From contig NZ_JADDIV010000003.1 of assembly GCF_015070875.1 (NCBI RefSeq), positions 558,001 through 622,000 of the forward strand: a stretch of 64,000 bases of DNA. Reading direction: 5' to 3'. The DNA is from Ramlibacter pallidus. GTDB lineage: Bacteria > Pseudomonadota > Gammaproteobacteria > Burkholderiales > Burkholderiaceae_C. A program made the position numbers and the translations under genes. The notes under the pieces are model-generated. The model ran no database searches. It was given only the letters and a program-made list of their open reading frames with translations, and was not told where the DNA came from. How positions within the stretch are numbered: the first letter of the stretch is position 1; every line of letters begins with the position of its first letter. Positions 1-8,576 of this stretch are shown here, one piece after another.

Positions 1-207
1 TACTGCCGCGACAAGCTGGGCATCCCGGACGACCGACTCAACGTCAACGGCGGCGCCATCGCCGTCGGCCACCCGTACGGCGTGTCCGGCCAGCGCCTGA
101 CCGGCCATGCGCTGATCGAAGGCAAGCGCCGCGGCGCCAAGCGCGTGGTGGTGACCATGTGCATCGGCGGCGGCATGGGGGCGGCGGGCGTGTTCGAAGT
201 CCTGTAA
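1..207 (+). CDS. Thiolase (acetyl-CoA acyltransferase), C-terminal end
   Basis: Only the last 68 codons are inside the window; the gene starts upstream. The visible part carries both C-terminal signatures of thiolases: the catalytic His in [15 protein letters not shown] and the catalytic Cys in MCIGGGMG. Thiolases condense or cleave acyl-CoA, so this enzyme is expected to run the last step of beta-oxidation or make acetoacetyl-CoA in the cytoplasm. It ends 13 bp before an acyl-CoA dehydrogenase gene on the same strand, which supports a catabolic acyl-CoA operon. Chain-length preference cannot be read from this fragment. Confidence 0.95.
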   Translation, partial: YCRDKLGIPDDRLNVNGGAIAVGHPYGVSGQRLTGHALIEGKRRGAKRVVVTMCIGGGMGAAGVFEVL

Positions 208-220
208 GGGAAGGGAAGGC

Positions 221-2047
221 ATGTCTTCCCTTCGCCCCACCCTCGACTTCCTCCTCTACGACTGGCTGCAGGCCGAGCGCCTGAACGGCCGCGCCCGATT
301 CGCCGACCATTCGCGCGAGACCTTCGACGCGGTGCTGGACACCTGCGAGCGGATCGCGCGCGAGAAGTACGCGCCTTTCAACCGGTTGATCGACACCGAG
401 GAGCCGCGCTTCGACGGCGAGAAGGTGATCCTGCCGCAGGCGACGCACGAGGCGCACCGCGCCTACGTAGCCTCCGGCATGGTGAGCGCCGCCCAGGACT
501 ACGAGGAGGGCGGCATGCAGCTGCCCTACACGATCGAGGCCGCGGCGGGCACCTTCTTCGGCACGGCTTCGGTGAGCATGGGCTCCAGCCTTCTCACTAA
601 GGGCAACGCCAACCTGCTGATGGTGCACGGCACCGAGATGCAGAAGGCCGTGTTCGCGCGCAACGAGTTCGGCGGGCGCTTCACCGGCACCATGTGCCTG
701 TCGGAACCGCAGGCCGGTTCCTCGCTCTCCGACATCGTGACGCGAGCGACGCCCGACGGCGGCGATTTCGAGGCCGATCCGCTCGGCGCGCGGTACCGCC
801 TCAAGGGCAACAAGATGTGGATCTCGGCCGGCGAGCACGAGCTGGCGGAGAACATCATCCACCTGGTGCTGGCGAAGATCCCGGGCCCGGACGGCAAGCT
901 GGTGCCGGGCACGCGCGGCATCTCGCTGTTCATCGTGCCGAAGAAGCTGGTGGACAGCGACGGGCGGCTCACGGGCGAGCGCAACGACGTGGCGCTGGCC
1001 GGCCTGAACCACAAGCTCGGCTGGCGCGGCACGACCAACACGCTGCTCAACTTCGGCGAAGGCAAGTTCCCCGTGCGCGGCGGCGCGGGCGCCATCGGCT
1101 ACCTCGTGGGCAAGCCAGGCGAAGGCCTGCGCTGCATGTTCCACATGATGAACGAGGCGCGCATCGGCATCGGCATGGCGGCGACCTCGCTGGGCCTGGC
1201 GGGCTACTACGCGTCGCTGGCCTATGCGAAGGACCGGCCGCAGGGCCGTCCGGTCGGCCCGGCCGGCAAGGACCCGGCGCAGCCGCAGGTCCGCATCATC
1301 GAGCACGCCGACATCAAGCGCATGCTGCTGGCGCAGAAGTCGTACTGCGAAGGCGCGCTGGCCCTGCTGCTGTACTGCGCCCGCCTGGTCGACGAGCAGC
1401 ACACCGGCACGCCGGAGGCGGCCGACGAGGCGCGCCTGCTGCTGGAGGTGCTCACGCCGGTGGCCAAGAGCTGGCCCAGCGAGTTCTGCCTGGAGGCGAA
1501 CTCGCTCGCGATCCAGGTGCACGGCGGCTACGGCTACACGCGCGACTTCCCCGTGGAGCAGTACTGGCGCGACAACCGCCTGAACATGATCCACGAAGGC
1601 ACGCACGGCATCCAGGCGGCCGACCTGCTCGGGCGCAAGGTGGTGATGGAAGGCGGCAAGGGCCTCGCCCTGCTGGCCGGTCGCATCAACGCGACGATCG
1701 AGAAGGCCATCCAGCGCCCGGACCTCTCCGAGCATGCCAATGCCCTCGGCCAGGCGCTGCAGAAAGTTGGCGCCGCCACCAAGTCGGCGTGGGCGACGGG
1801 GAACCCCTCCGATGCGCTCGCCAATGCGGTCCCGTACATGCAGGCCTTCGGCCACCTGGTGATCGCGTGGACCTGGCTCGACGTGCTGCTGGCGCTGCCG
1901 GCAGGCAGCACGCGGTCCGCCGACGAGGGCCGCGTGCGCGCGACGCGCTACTTCTTCCACTACGAACTGCCGAAGATCCCGGCCTGGCTGCGGGCCGTGG
2001 AGACGCGCGACCCGACCTGCGCCACCATGCCCGAGGAGGCGTTCTGA
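221..2047 (+). CDS. Acyl-CoA dehydrogenase, ~600-residue DmdC-like class
   Basis: 608 residues, the length of the long acyl-CoA dehydrogenases that carry an extra C-terminal domain (DmdC-like) rather than the ~380-residue short class. Recognisable segments include CLSEPQAGSS (flavin/substrate region), GNKMWISAG, and the C-terminal core GGYGYTRDFPVEQ and NMIHEGTHGIQAADLLG. The enzyme should use FAD to introduce a trans-2 double bond in an acyl-CoA and pass electrons to ETF. The ATG at 221 is preceded by GGGAAGG. It follows a thiolase and its stop overlaps the next start (ATGA), so it is translationally coupled. The substrate is unknown; annotations as 3-methylmercaptopropionyl-CoA dehydrogenase are common in this class but not proven here. 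Confidence 0.93.
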   Translation: MSSLRPTLDFLLYDWLQAERLNGRARFADHSRETFDAVLDTCERIAREKYAPFNRLIDTEEPRFDGEKVILPQATHEAHRAYVASGMVSAAQDYEEGGMQLPYTIEAAAGTFFGTASVSMGSSLLTKGNANLLMVHGTEMQKAVFARNEFGGRFTGTMCLSEPQAGSSLSDIVTRATPDGGDFEADPLGARYRLKGNKMWISAGEHELAENIIHLVLAKIPGPDGKLVPGTRGISLFIVPKKLVDSDGRLTGERNDVALAGLNHKLGWRGTTNTLLNFGEGKFPVRGGAGAIGYLVGKPGEGLRCMFHMMNEARIGIGMAATSLGLAGYYASLAYAKDRPQGRPVGPAGKDPAQPQVRIIEHADIKRMLLAQKSYCEGALALLLYCARLVDEQHTGTPEAADEARLLLEVLTPVAKSWPSEFCLEANSLAIQVHGGYGYTRDFPVEQYWRDNRLNMIHEGTHGIQAADLLGRKVVMEGGKGLALLAGRINATIEKAIQRPDLSEHANALGQALQKVGAATKSAWATGNPSDALANAVPYMQAFGHLVIAWTWLDVLLALPAGSTRSADEGRVRATRYFFHYELPKIPAWLRAVETRDPTCATMPEEAF

Positions 2048-2295
2048 TGGCCAGCGCCCGCGCGCTCGCCCGCCTCGATGCCCTCGTGTGGACGCTGATC
2101 TTCGGCGGCCTCTTCATGGTGATCCTGGGGATCGCCTCGCACGACGAGGCCGCCATCGCCGGCTGGAGCCTCAGCGTGCTGGGGGGCATCGCCACCGCCG
2201 CGGGGGTCGTGCTGATCTTCGTGCGCTCCCGCCTGCCGGAGGCGCCGGCGCCGGGCGCACAATCCCCCCAACGACCCCCGGAGACCAAGAGATGA
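2047..2295 (+). CDS. Small membrane protein, two predicted helices
   Basis: 82 residues. Two hydrophobic segments are visible, roughly residues 13-29 (VWTLIFGGLFMVILGIA) and 38-60 (WSLSVLGGIATAAGVVLIF), followed by a short Pro/Ala-rich cytoplasmic tail. I do not recognise a family. The ORF is held at both ends by ATGA overlaps, with the acyl-CoA dehydrogenase upstream and the SDR gene downstream, which is good evidence that it is a real translated gene and part of the operon. A role as a membrane partner of the acyl-CoA enzymes is only a guess from position. Confidence 0.8.
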   Translation: MASARALARLDALVWTLIFGGLFMVILGIASHDEAAIAGWSLSVLGGIATAAGVVLIFVRSRLPEAPAPGAQSPQRPPETKR

Positions 2296-3080
2296 CGCGC
2301 ACGGTGCAGCAACTGTTCAACCTGGAGGGCAAGACGGCCCTCGTCACCGGAGGTTCGCGCGGCCTGGGCCTGCAGCTCGCCCATGCCCTCGGCGAGGCCG
2401 GCGCCCGCATCATGCTCAGCTCGCGCAAGGCCGACGACCTCGAGGAGGCGACGGCGGACCTGCAGGCCGCGGGCATCGACGCTCGCTGGATCGCCGCCGA
2501 CTGTTCGCGGGAGGAAGACATCCGCCGCCTGGCCGACCAGACGCTGGAGCGGATGGGCGACGTGCACATCCTGGTGAACAACGCGGGTGCCGCCTGGGGC
2601 GCACCGGCCGAGGACCACCCGGTGGAAGCCTGGGACAAGGTGATGAACCTGAACCTGCGCGGCTACTTCATCCTGAGCCAGCACATCGCCAAGCGCAGCA
2701 TGATCCCGCGGCAGCAGGGCCGCATCATCAACATCGCCTCCATCGCCGGCCTGGGCGGCAACCCGCCGGAGATGAACACGCTGGCCTACAACACGTCCAA
2801 GGGCGCGGTGATCACGTTCACGCAGGCCCTGGCCTGCGAATGGGGCAAGTACCGCATCAACGTCAACGCGATCTGCCCGGGCTTCTTCCCCAGCAAGATG
2901 ACGAAGAACACGCTCGAGCGCATCGGCGACGAGCTCGCCGCGCGCGCGCCGCTGCGCCGGCTGGGCGACGACGAGGACCTGAAGGGCACGGCGGTCCTGT
3001 TCGCGTCCGACGCCGGCAAGCACATCACCGGCCAGTGGCTGGCGGTCGATGGCGGCGTCTCGGTGGTGACCGGAGGCTGA
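2292..3080 (+). CDS. SDR family oxidoreductase
   Basis: 262 residues, standard length for a classical short-chain dehydrogenase/reductase. The cofactor motif TGGSRGLG lies at residues 19-26, NNAG in the middle, the catalytic Ser in NIASIAG and the YNTSK motif gives the Tyr and Lys. The C-terminus ends in the usual DGG segment. Such enzymes reduce or oxidise keto/hydroxy groups with NAD(P); within an acyl-CoA cluster a 3-hydroxyacyl-CoA or 3-ketoacyl substrate is plausible. The start overlaps the stop of the small membrane gene. Substrate and cofactor preference are not determinable by eye. Confidence 0.92.
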   Translation: MTRTVQQLFNLEGKTALVTGGSRGLGLQLAHALGEAGARIMLSSRKADDLEEATADLQAAGIDARWIAADCSREEDIRRLADQTLERMGDVHILVNNAGAAWGAPAEDHPVEAWDKVMNLNLRGYFILSQHIAKRSMIPRQQGRIINIASIAGLGGNPPEMNTLAYNTSKGAVITFTQALACEWGKYRINVNAICPGFFPSKMTKNTLERIGDELAARAPLRRLGDDEDLKGTAVLFASDAGKHITGQWLAVDGGVSVVTGG

Positions 3081-3085
3081 GGGCC

Positions 3086-3514
3086 GTGGCGACACCCAAG
3101 CTGTTCGGGGTGGAGATCCCCTTCGTCGACCATCTCGGCTTCGAACTGGTGCGGATGGAAGGCGGCGCCTCGGAACTCCGGTACCTGCCGAAGCGCGAGC
3201 ACATGAATTCCTTCCTCGTCACGCACGGCGGCGCCATCATGACGCTGCTGGACGTGACCATGGCCACGGCGGCGCGCAGCGTCGACCTCGAGATCGGCGT
3301 CGTCACCATCGAGATGAAGACGACCTTCATGCAGCCCTGCCAGGGCCTGCTCACCGGCAGGGGCCGGCTGATGCACCGGACGAAATCCATGGCCTTCACC
3401 GAGGGCACCATCCACGACAGCGAAGGCCGGGCGTGCGCGCATGCCACCGGCACCTTCAAGTACGTCAAGCGGCCGGCGCCCAGCGCGCCGGCCAACGCGA
3501 TCTCCACCGACTAA
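3086..3514 (+). CDS. PaaI-type hotdog acyl-CoA thioesterase
   Basis: 142 residues from a GTG start just 5 bp after the SDR gene; the first ATG in frame would cut off the N-terminal strand of the fold. The PaaI-family signature is seen as NSFLVTHGGAIMTLLD, with the HGG turn and the Asp of the hotdog helix. These proteins hydrolyse acyl-CoA thioesters as small tetramers in the cytoplasm. In this operon it probably relieves CoA trapping during breakdown of an unusual acyl or aryl acid. Nine bases separate it from the following reductase gene. Confidence 0.88.
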   Translation: MATPKLFGVEIPFVDHLGFELVRMEGGASELRYLPKREHMNSFLVTHGGAIMTLLDVTMATAARSVDLEIGVVTIEMKTTFMQPCQGLLTGRGRLMHRTKSMAFTEGTIHDSEGRACAHATGTFKYVKRPAPSAPANAISTD

Positions 3515-3523
3515 GGAACGGCC

Positions 3524-4540
3524 ATGCCGCAGAACAAGCAGATCCTCCTGGACAACCGCCCGCAAGCCGAAGCCAGCGCCTCGAACTTCAAGCTGGTGAC
3601 CACCGAGACGCCGCCGCTGCACGACGGCCAGGTGCTCGTGCGCCACCATTTCCTGAGCCTGGACCCTTACATGCGCGGCCGCATGAACGACGCCAAGAGC
3701 TACGCCGCGCCGCAGCCGCTGGGCGAGGTCATGCAGGGCGGGACGGTGGGCGAGGTCGTGGAAAGCCGCAGCCCGAAGTTCAAGGCCGGCGACAAGGTCG
3801 TCGGCATGGGCGGCTGGCAGGAGTACAGCGTCGTCGCCGCCGACCAGCCCGGCGCGCTGCGCAAGGTCGACACGACGCACGTGCCGTTGTCGCACTATCT
3901 CGGCGCGGTCGGCATGCCGGGGGTGACCGCCTGGTACGGCCTGGTGAAGATCATCCAGCCGAAGGAAGGCCAGACCATCGTGGTCAGCGCCGCGAGCGGC
4001 GCGGTGGGCAGCGCGCTGGGCGCGCTGGCCAAGGCGCGCGGCTGCCGCGCGGTCGGGATCGCCGGCGGACCGGACAAGTGCAAGTACGTCACCGACGAAC
4101 TCGGCTTCGATGCCTGCATCGACTACAAGCAGCACGCGGACGCGGGTTCGTTGTCCAAGGCGCTGAAGCAGGCCTGCCCGGACGGTATCCACGGCTACTT
4201 CGAGAACGTCGGCGGCATGGTCATGGATGCCGTGATGCTGCGCATGAACGCCTTCGGCCGCATCGCGCTGTGCGGCATGATCGCCGGCTACGACGGCAAG
4301 CCGATCCCGATGGCCTACCCGCAGCTGATCCTGACCAACCGCCTGACGGTGGAAGGCTTCATCGTCAGCGAGCACATGGACGTCTGGCCGCAGGCGCTGC
4401 AGGAACTCGGCACGCTGGTCGGCACCGGCAAGCTGCGCCCGCGCGAATCCGTGGCGCAAGGCCTGGAGTCGGCGCCGGAAGCCTTCCTCGGCATGCTCAA
4501 GGGCCGCAACTTCGGGAAGCAGCTGGTGAAGCTGGCCTGA
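3524..4540 (+). CDS. NADP-dependent MDR oxidoreductase (CurA/LTB4 dehydrogenase-like)
   Basis: 338 residues, the normal size of the zinc-free medium-chain reductases that include YncB/CurA and leukotriene B4 12-hydroxydehydrogenase. Diagnostic stretches are LSLDPYMRGRM near the N-terminus, the nucleotide-binding VVSAASGAVGSALGALAK and FENVGGMVMDAVM. No zinc-binding cysteines are present. The family reduces activated double bonds of enones with NADPH. It sits between the thioesterase and aidB with 5-9 bp gaps, so it belongs to the same operon. Its place could be removal of reactive enones made during acyl-CoA oxidation. Confidence 0.92.
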   Translation: MPQNKQILLDNRPQAEASASNFKLVTTETPPLHDGQVLVRHHFLSLDPYMRGRMNDAKSYAAPQPLGEVMQGGTVGEVVESRSPKFKAGDKVVGMGGWQEYSVVAADQPGALRKVDTTHVPLSHYLGAVGMPGVTAWYGLVKIIQPKEGQTIVVSAASGAVGSALGALAKARGCRAVGIAGGPDKCKYVTDELGFDACIDYKQHADAGSLSKALKQACPDGIHGYFENVGGMVMDAVMLRMNAFGRIALCGMIAGYDGKPIPMAYPQLILTNRLTVEGFIVSEHMDVWPQALQELGTLVGTGKLRPRESVAQGLESAPEAFLGMLKGRNFGKQLVKLA

Positions 4541-4545
4541 GCGCC

Positions 4546-6201
4546 ATGGACGCGACGCACGAAGTCTTCAACCAGCCCGAGCCGCTGGTCGACACCAACC
4601 TGTTCGAGACGAACCGGGCGTTGCGCGACGCATTGCGTTTCAATGCACCGCAACTGGACACCGCGCCGCTGTCGCGCCTCGGTGCGCTGGCCGGCAGCGG
4701 CGCGATGCAGGTCCATGCGCGCCTGGCCAACACCCACACCCCCGAACTGCGCACGCACGACCGCTTCGGCCGCCGCATCGACGAGGTGGAGTTCCACCCC
4801 AGCTACCACGCGCTGATGGGCGCCGCCGTCGGGGCGGGCCTGCACGGCACGCCCTGGGCGGAGCAGGGCGCAGCGTCGCCGCACGTGCTGCGCGGCGCCG
4901 GCTTCATGCTCTTCACCGAGCTCGAGCCTTCGGTGCTGTGCCCGATCTCCATGACGTACGCGGTGACGCCGGCCTTGCGCAGCAATGCGGCGATCTATCG
5001 CGACTGGGCGCCCCGGCTCACCAGCCGCAGCTACGACCCCGCGTTGAAACCCTGGCGCGATAAGCCCGGCGTGACCATGGGCATGGGCATGACGGAAAAG
5101 CAGGGCGGATCGGATGTACGCGCCAACACGACCCACGCCGAACCCGATGGCAGCGACGACTGGGGCCAGCGCTTCCGCATCACCGGCCACAAGTGGTTCT
5201 TCTCGGCGCCGATGTGCGACGCCTTCCTGGTGCTGGCGCAGACCGCCAGCGGCCTGAGCTGCCTGTTCCTGCCGCGCGTGTTGCCGGATGGCAGCCGCAA
5301 CGCCTTGCGCATCCAGCGCTTGAAGGACAAGCTGGGCAACAAGGCGAACGCGAGCTCCGAGGTGGAGTTCCATGGCGCCTTCGGCTGGCTGGTCGGCGAC
5401 GAAGGCCGGGGGGTGCCGCAGATCCTGGAGATGGGCACCATGACGCGCCTCGATTGCGCGCTCGGCACCAGCGGCCTGATGCGGCAGGCCCTGGCCCTCG
5501 CCCTGAACCACACGGGCCAGCGCATGGCCTTCGGCAAACGCCTCGCCGAACAGCCGCTGATGCGCAACGTGCTGGCCGACCTGGCGCTGGAGAGCGAAGC
5601 ATCGACGATGCTGGCGCTGCGGCTCGCGCGCGCGTTCGACCGCCGCGGCGACGCGCAGGAAGCCGCCATGGCGCGCCTGCTGACGCCCATCGCCAAGTTC
5701 TGGATCTGCAAGCGCGGCAGCCATTTCGCGCAGGAAGCCATGGAATGCCTGGGCGGCAACGGCTACGTGGAAGAAGCAGGCGAGGGCATCATGGCCCGCA
5801 TCTACCGCGAGATGCCGCTCAACTCGATCTGGGAAGGCGCCGGCAACATCATGGCGCTCGACCTGTTGCGCGCGCTGCGCAAGGCCGACGCCGCCGCGGC
5901 GCTGGCGCAGGAGCTCGCGCCCGCGCGCGGCGCCCATCCGGCCCTGGACAAGCTCGCCGCCAGCCTCCCGCTGCGGGTGGAGGAGATGGCCTCGGAAGTC
6001 GAGGCAAGGCGGCTGGCGCAGGACGTCGCCCTGGCCGTGCAGGCCGCGTTGCTGCACCAGGCATCGACGCCGGCGGTGTTCAGCGCCTTCTGCGATTCGC
6101 GCCTGGGCGGGGACTGGGGCCAGGCCTTCGGCACGCTGTCCGGCCGGACCGATTTCGACGCCATCCTGCAACGCGCGCTGCCGAACCGACACGACGCATG
6201 A
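4546..6201 (+). CDS. aidB: AidB-like acyl-CoA dehydrogenase family protein
   Basis: 551 residues, close to E. coli AidB (541). The N-terminal block VFNQPEPLVDTNLF, the central TEKQGGSDVRANTT and C-terminal CLGGNGYVEE match the AidB branch of the acyl-CoA dehydrogenase fold. AidB binds FAD and DNA and is induced in the adaptive response to alkylation in E. coli; its chemistry is still uncertain. The start lies 5 bp after the reductase gene and the stop overlaps the GST-like gene. An ogt gene follows one gene later, which supports a link with alkylation stress rather than plain fatty-acid oxidation. Confidence 0.9.
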   Translation: MDATHEVFNQPEPLVDTNLFETNRALRDALRFNAPQLDTAPLSRLGALAGSGAMQVHARLANTHTPELRTHDRFGRRIDEVEFHPSYHALMGAAVGAGLHGTPWAEQGAASPHVLRGAGFMLFTELEPSVLCPISMTYAVTPALRSNAAIYRDWAPRLTSRSYDPALKPWRDKPGVTMGMGMTEKQGGSDVRANTTHAEPDGSDDWGQRFRITGHKWFFSAPMCDAFLVLAQTASGLSCLFLPRVLPDGSRNALRIQRLKDKLGNKANASSEVEFHGAFGWLVGDEGRGVPQILEMGTMTRLDCALGTSGLMRQALALALNHTGQRMAFGKRLAEQPLMRNVLADLALESEASTMLALRLARAFDRRGDAQEAAMARLLTPIAKFWICKRGSHFAQEAMECLGGNGYVEEAGEGIMARIYREMPLNSIWEGAGNIMALDLLRALRKADAAAALAQELAPARGAHPALDKLAASLPLRVEEMASEVEARRLAQDVALAVQAALLHQASTPAVFSAFCDSRLGGDWGQAFGTLSGRTDFDAILQRALPNRHDA

Positions 6202-7145
6202 ACGACCTGATCCTGCACCACTACGCCAGCTCGCCGTTCTCCGAGAAGCTGCGGCTGATCCTGGGCTACAAGAAGCTGCCGTGGAAGTCGGTGCTGGTGC
6301 CGGCGATCCTGCCCAAGCCCGACGTCGTGGCGCTCACGGGCGGCTACCGCCGCACCCCGGTGCTGCAGGTCGGCGCCGACATCTACTGCGACACCGCCCT
6401 GATCTGCGACGTGCTGGAGCACGTGCGGCCGGAGCCCACGCTCCACCCGCCGCACCTCAAGGGCGTCTGCCGGATCTTCGCGCAGTGGGCCGACACGACG
6501 CTGTTCTGGGCCGCGATGGGCTACAACCTGCAGCCCAGGGGCGCCGCGCACATCTTCGCCAAGGCGCCGCCCGAGGCCGCGAAAGCCTTCGCCGAGGACC
6601 GCAAGGCCATGTCCACGAACATGGTGCGGCTGCGTCCCGGGGACGCGACCTCGGCCTATCGTTCGTACCTGCGGCGCATCGCGAACATGGCGGACGAGCA
6701 CGACTTCCTGTTCGGCATGGAGCCCTGCGTGGCCGACTTCGCCGCGTACCACGGCATCTGGTACACGCGCAACCAGGTGCCGGTGCTGGCCGACATCCTG
6801 AACGCCACGCCTTCGGTGGGCGAGTGGGCCCAGCGGGTGGAGGCGATTGGCCACGGCGCCATGACGCGCCTGACCTCCGCCGATGCCATCGCGATCGCTG
6901 CCGCGAACGACCCGCAGCCGCCCGGCGCCAACCTGCTGGTGGACAGTGCCTTCCAGGACGACCACGGCATTCCGCTCGGCACGCGCGTGACGATCACGCC
7001 CGAGACCTTCGGCAGCGAACCCACCGAAGGCGAACTGATCGCGGCCACGCGGACGCACTACAGCCTGCGGCGCCAGGATGCGCGCGCCGGCCTGGTGCAC
7101 GTGCATTTCCCCCGGCTCGGCTACGTGCTGCGGGCGGCCGCCTAG
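6198..7145 (+). CDS. Glutathione S-transferase family protein with extended C-terminus
   Basis: 315 residues. The first ~80 form a thioredoxin-like GST domain (YASSPFSEKLRLILGYKKL and the cis-Pro region RRTPVLQV), followed by a helical domain with VADFAAYHG. The last ~90 residues go beyond a normal ~210-residue GST and are predicted beta-rich; I do not recognise that extension. GSTs conjugate or bind glutathione to electrophiles. The start overlaps the aidB stop by ATGA, and ogt follows 8 bp downstream, so the three genes are very likely coexpressed as an electrophile/alkylation defence set. Confidence 0.85.
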   Translation: MNDLILHHYASSPFSEKLRLILGYKKLPWKSVLVPAILPKPDVVALTGGYRRTPVLQVGADIYCDTALICDVLEHVRPEPTLHPPHLKGVCRIFAQWADTTLFWAAMGYNLQPRGAAHIFAKAPPEAAKAFAEDRKAMSTNMVRLRPGDATSAYRSYLRRIANMADEHDFLFGMEPCVADFAAYHGIWYTRNQVPVLADILNATPSVGEWAQRVEAIGHGAMTRLTSADAIAIAAANDPQPPGANLLVDSAFQDDHGIPLGTRVTITPETFGSEPTEGELIAATRTHYSLRRQDARAGLVHVHFPRLGYVLRAAA

Positions 7146-7153
7146 GAGCCCCC

Positions 7154-7699
7154 ATGGCCGCGGTGCGGGGCTGCTGCCTGTTCGACACCGCGATCGGTGC
7201 CTGCGGCATCGCCTGGACGGACGACGCGCTGGCGGCGGTGCAGTTGCCGGAGACCACGCGCACCGGGACGCGCGACCGCATGCTCCGCCATTGCGGCGCC
7301 GTGCCGGAGACCGAGCCCCCGCCCTTCGTCCAGGCTGCGATCGCGCGCATCCGGGCGCTGCTCGAAGGCGCGCGCGACGATCTCGCGGACGTGCCGCTGG
7401 AGCTGGAAGGGGTCCCCGAATTCCACCGCAAGGTCTACGCCGTCGCGCGCTCCATCCCGCCCGGCGAGGTGTTGACGTATGGCGAAGTCGCGAAGCGGCT
7501 CGGCGAGCCCGGTGCATCGCGGGCCGTCGGCCAGGCGTTGGGCCACAACCCGTTCGCGCCCGTCGTCCCCTGCCATCGGGTCCTGGCCGCGGGCGGCCGC
7601 CCCGGTGGCTTTTCCGCCGAGGGCGGCGCCCATACGAAGCTGCGGATGCTGGAAATAGAAAAGGCCCGGTTCGGCGGCGAACCGGGCCTGTTCGACTGA
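7154..7699 (+). CDS. ogt: Methylated-DNA--protein-cysteine methyltransferase
   Basis: 181 residues. The acceptor motif PCHRV places the nucleophile at Cys140, preceded by the helix-turn-helix segment ending in GASRAVGQALGHNP. The protein transfers the alkyl group from O6-alkylguanine to this Cys in a single-use reaction that repairs DNA directly. There is no AdaA zinc domain, so it is the Ogt type and not the Ada regulator. The last part of the coding sequence also contains a 12-bp perfect hairpin that serves the opposite strand as a terminator. Confidence 0.93.
   Translation: MAAVRGCCLFDTAIGACGIAWTDDALAAVQLPETTRTGTRDRMLRHCGAVPETEPPPFVQAAIARIRALLEGARDDLADVPLELEGVPEFHRKVYAVARSIPPGEVLTYGEVAKRLGEPGASRAVGQALGHNPFAPVVPCHRVLAAGGRPGGFSAEGGAHTKLRMLEIEKARFGGEPGLFD
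7662..7689 (-). terminator. Rho-independent terminator inside the end of ogt, serving the minus-strand gene
   Basis: Arms AGGCCCGGTTCG and CGAACCGGGCCT pair perfectly over 12 bp around a GCGG loop. Read on the minus strand the hairpin is followed at once by TTTTCTATTT. It lies 26 bp beyond the stop codon of the minus-strand coiled-coil gene and is fully within ogt coding sequence. Confidence 0.75.
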
Positions 7700-7715
7700 C
7701 GCCGGGCGGACCCGG

Positions 7716-8441
7716 TCAGAACCAGCGGCGCCAGCCGGATTCGGCCGGCCGGTCGCCCGCCGCGGCGGCACGATCGCGTTCCTCGCGGATGCGTTCGTCG
7801 CGCAGGCGCTCTTCCTCGCGCATCTGGGCCTGGTGCGCCTGCTCGCGCGCCTGCTGCGCCTGGGCGTGTTCGTGGACCGTGCTCGGGTGCGCCGCGTCCT
7901 CGCGCACCGGCACGTGCTGGGTCACGGGTGTCTGCCCCACGACGGGACCGCGGCCCATGCCCATGCGTTCGAAGCGGCTCTCGAGCCGGTGTTCGAACTC
8001 GTTCAGCCGGGCCGCCAGGGTGCGGTTGATCTGCTCCAGCTGCGCCCGGAGTTCACGCTGGTTCTCCAGCCGCGCCTTCTCCATCTCGGAGACGGCGATG
8101 CCGTCGCGGTCGCGCAGTTCGCGCAGGTGCGTGTCGATGTGCGTGCGCAGTTCGGTGAAGCGCGAAGCTTCGGCCTTGTCGGCCAGCGCACGCTGGGCCT
8201 CCAGCTCCTTCATGTGGTGGCGCGACTCGAGCAGCGTCTGGGTGCGCATGGTGGCCGCCGAAAGCGCGAACACCACCAGAGCGAGCGCGAGCAGGCCGAG
8301 GAGGATCGCACCAAGCGGCGCGTCCGCCACGACGAAGCCGAACCACAGGGGGGCGGGACGGATCACTTCGGACCAGTTGAGGGCGGCGAAACCGGCGATG
8401 AGCAGGATCGCCACGACGAGCAGGACAAATCGTGAGCGCAT
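7716..8441 (-). CDS. Membrane protein with two N-terminal helices and a long coiled coil
   Basis: 241 residues. Two transmembrane helices are visible at about 5-24 and 40-62, then charged heptad-rich sequence from ~65 to the C-terminus, containing repeated E/R/Q-rich blocks such as EEERLRDERIREERD. The arrangement resembles LapA-domain proteins (two helices then a cytoplasmic coil) but I cannot assign it firmly. The ATG at 8441 has GGAGG-type sequence upstream. It stands alone, divergent from tex and convergent with ogt. A structural or scaffold role at the inner membrane is an inference only. Confidence 0.75.
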   Translation of the reverse strand: MRSRFVLLVVAILLIAGFAALNWSEVIRPAPLWFGFVVADAPLGAILLGLLALALVVFALSAATMRTQTLLESRHHMKELEAQRALADKAEASRFTELRTHIDTHLRELRDRDGIAVSEMEKARLENQRELRAQLEQINRTLAARLNEFEHRLESRFERMGMGRGPVVGQTPVTQHVPVREDAAHPSTVHEHAQAQQAREQAHQAQMREEERLRDERIREERDRAAAAGDRPAESGWRRWF

Positions 8442-8576
8442 GGAGCCTCCTAGGGGACGTTTGTCAACCATTCTCTGCAGTGGGGCCGCAACACGTGTCA
8501 GCGGGGACGCTGTCTGGCTGTACGAGGCGTGTGGCAAACTCGCGCGCTTCCATCGTTCCTGAGCAGTAAACCCACG

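Noticed and set aside
44-1960. 638-codon open frame on the minus strand opposite the acyl-CoA dehydrogenase
   Set aside because: It mirrors the codon pattern of the real gene, its protein is low-complexity Arg/Ala/His-rich, and it has no family motif. Such shadows are frequent at this GC content.
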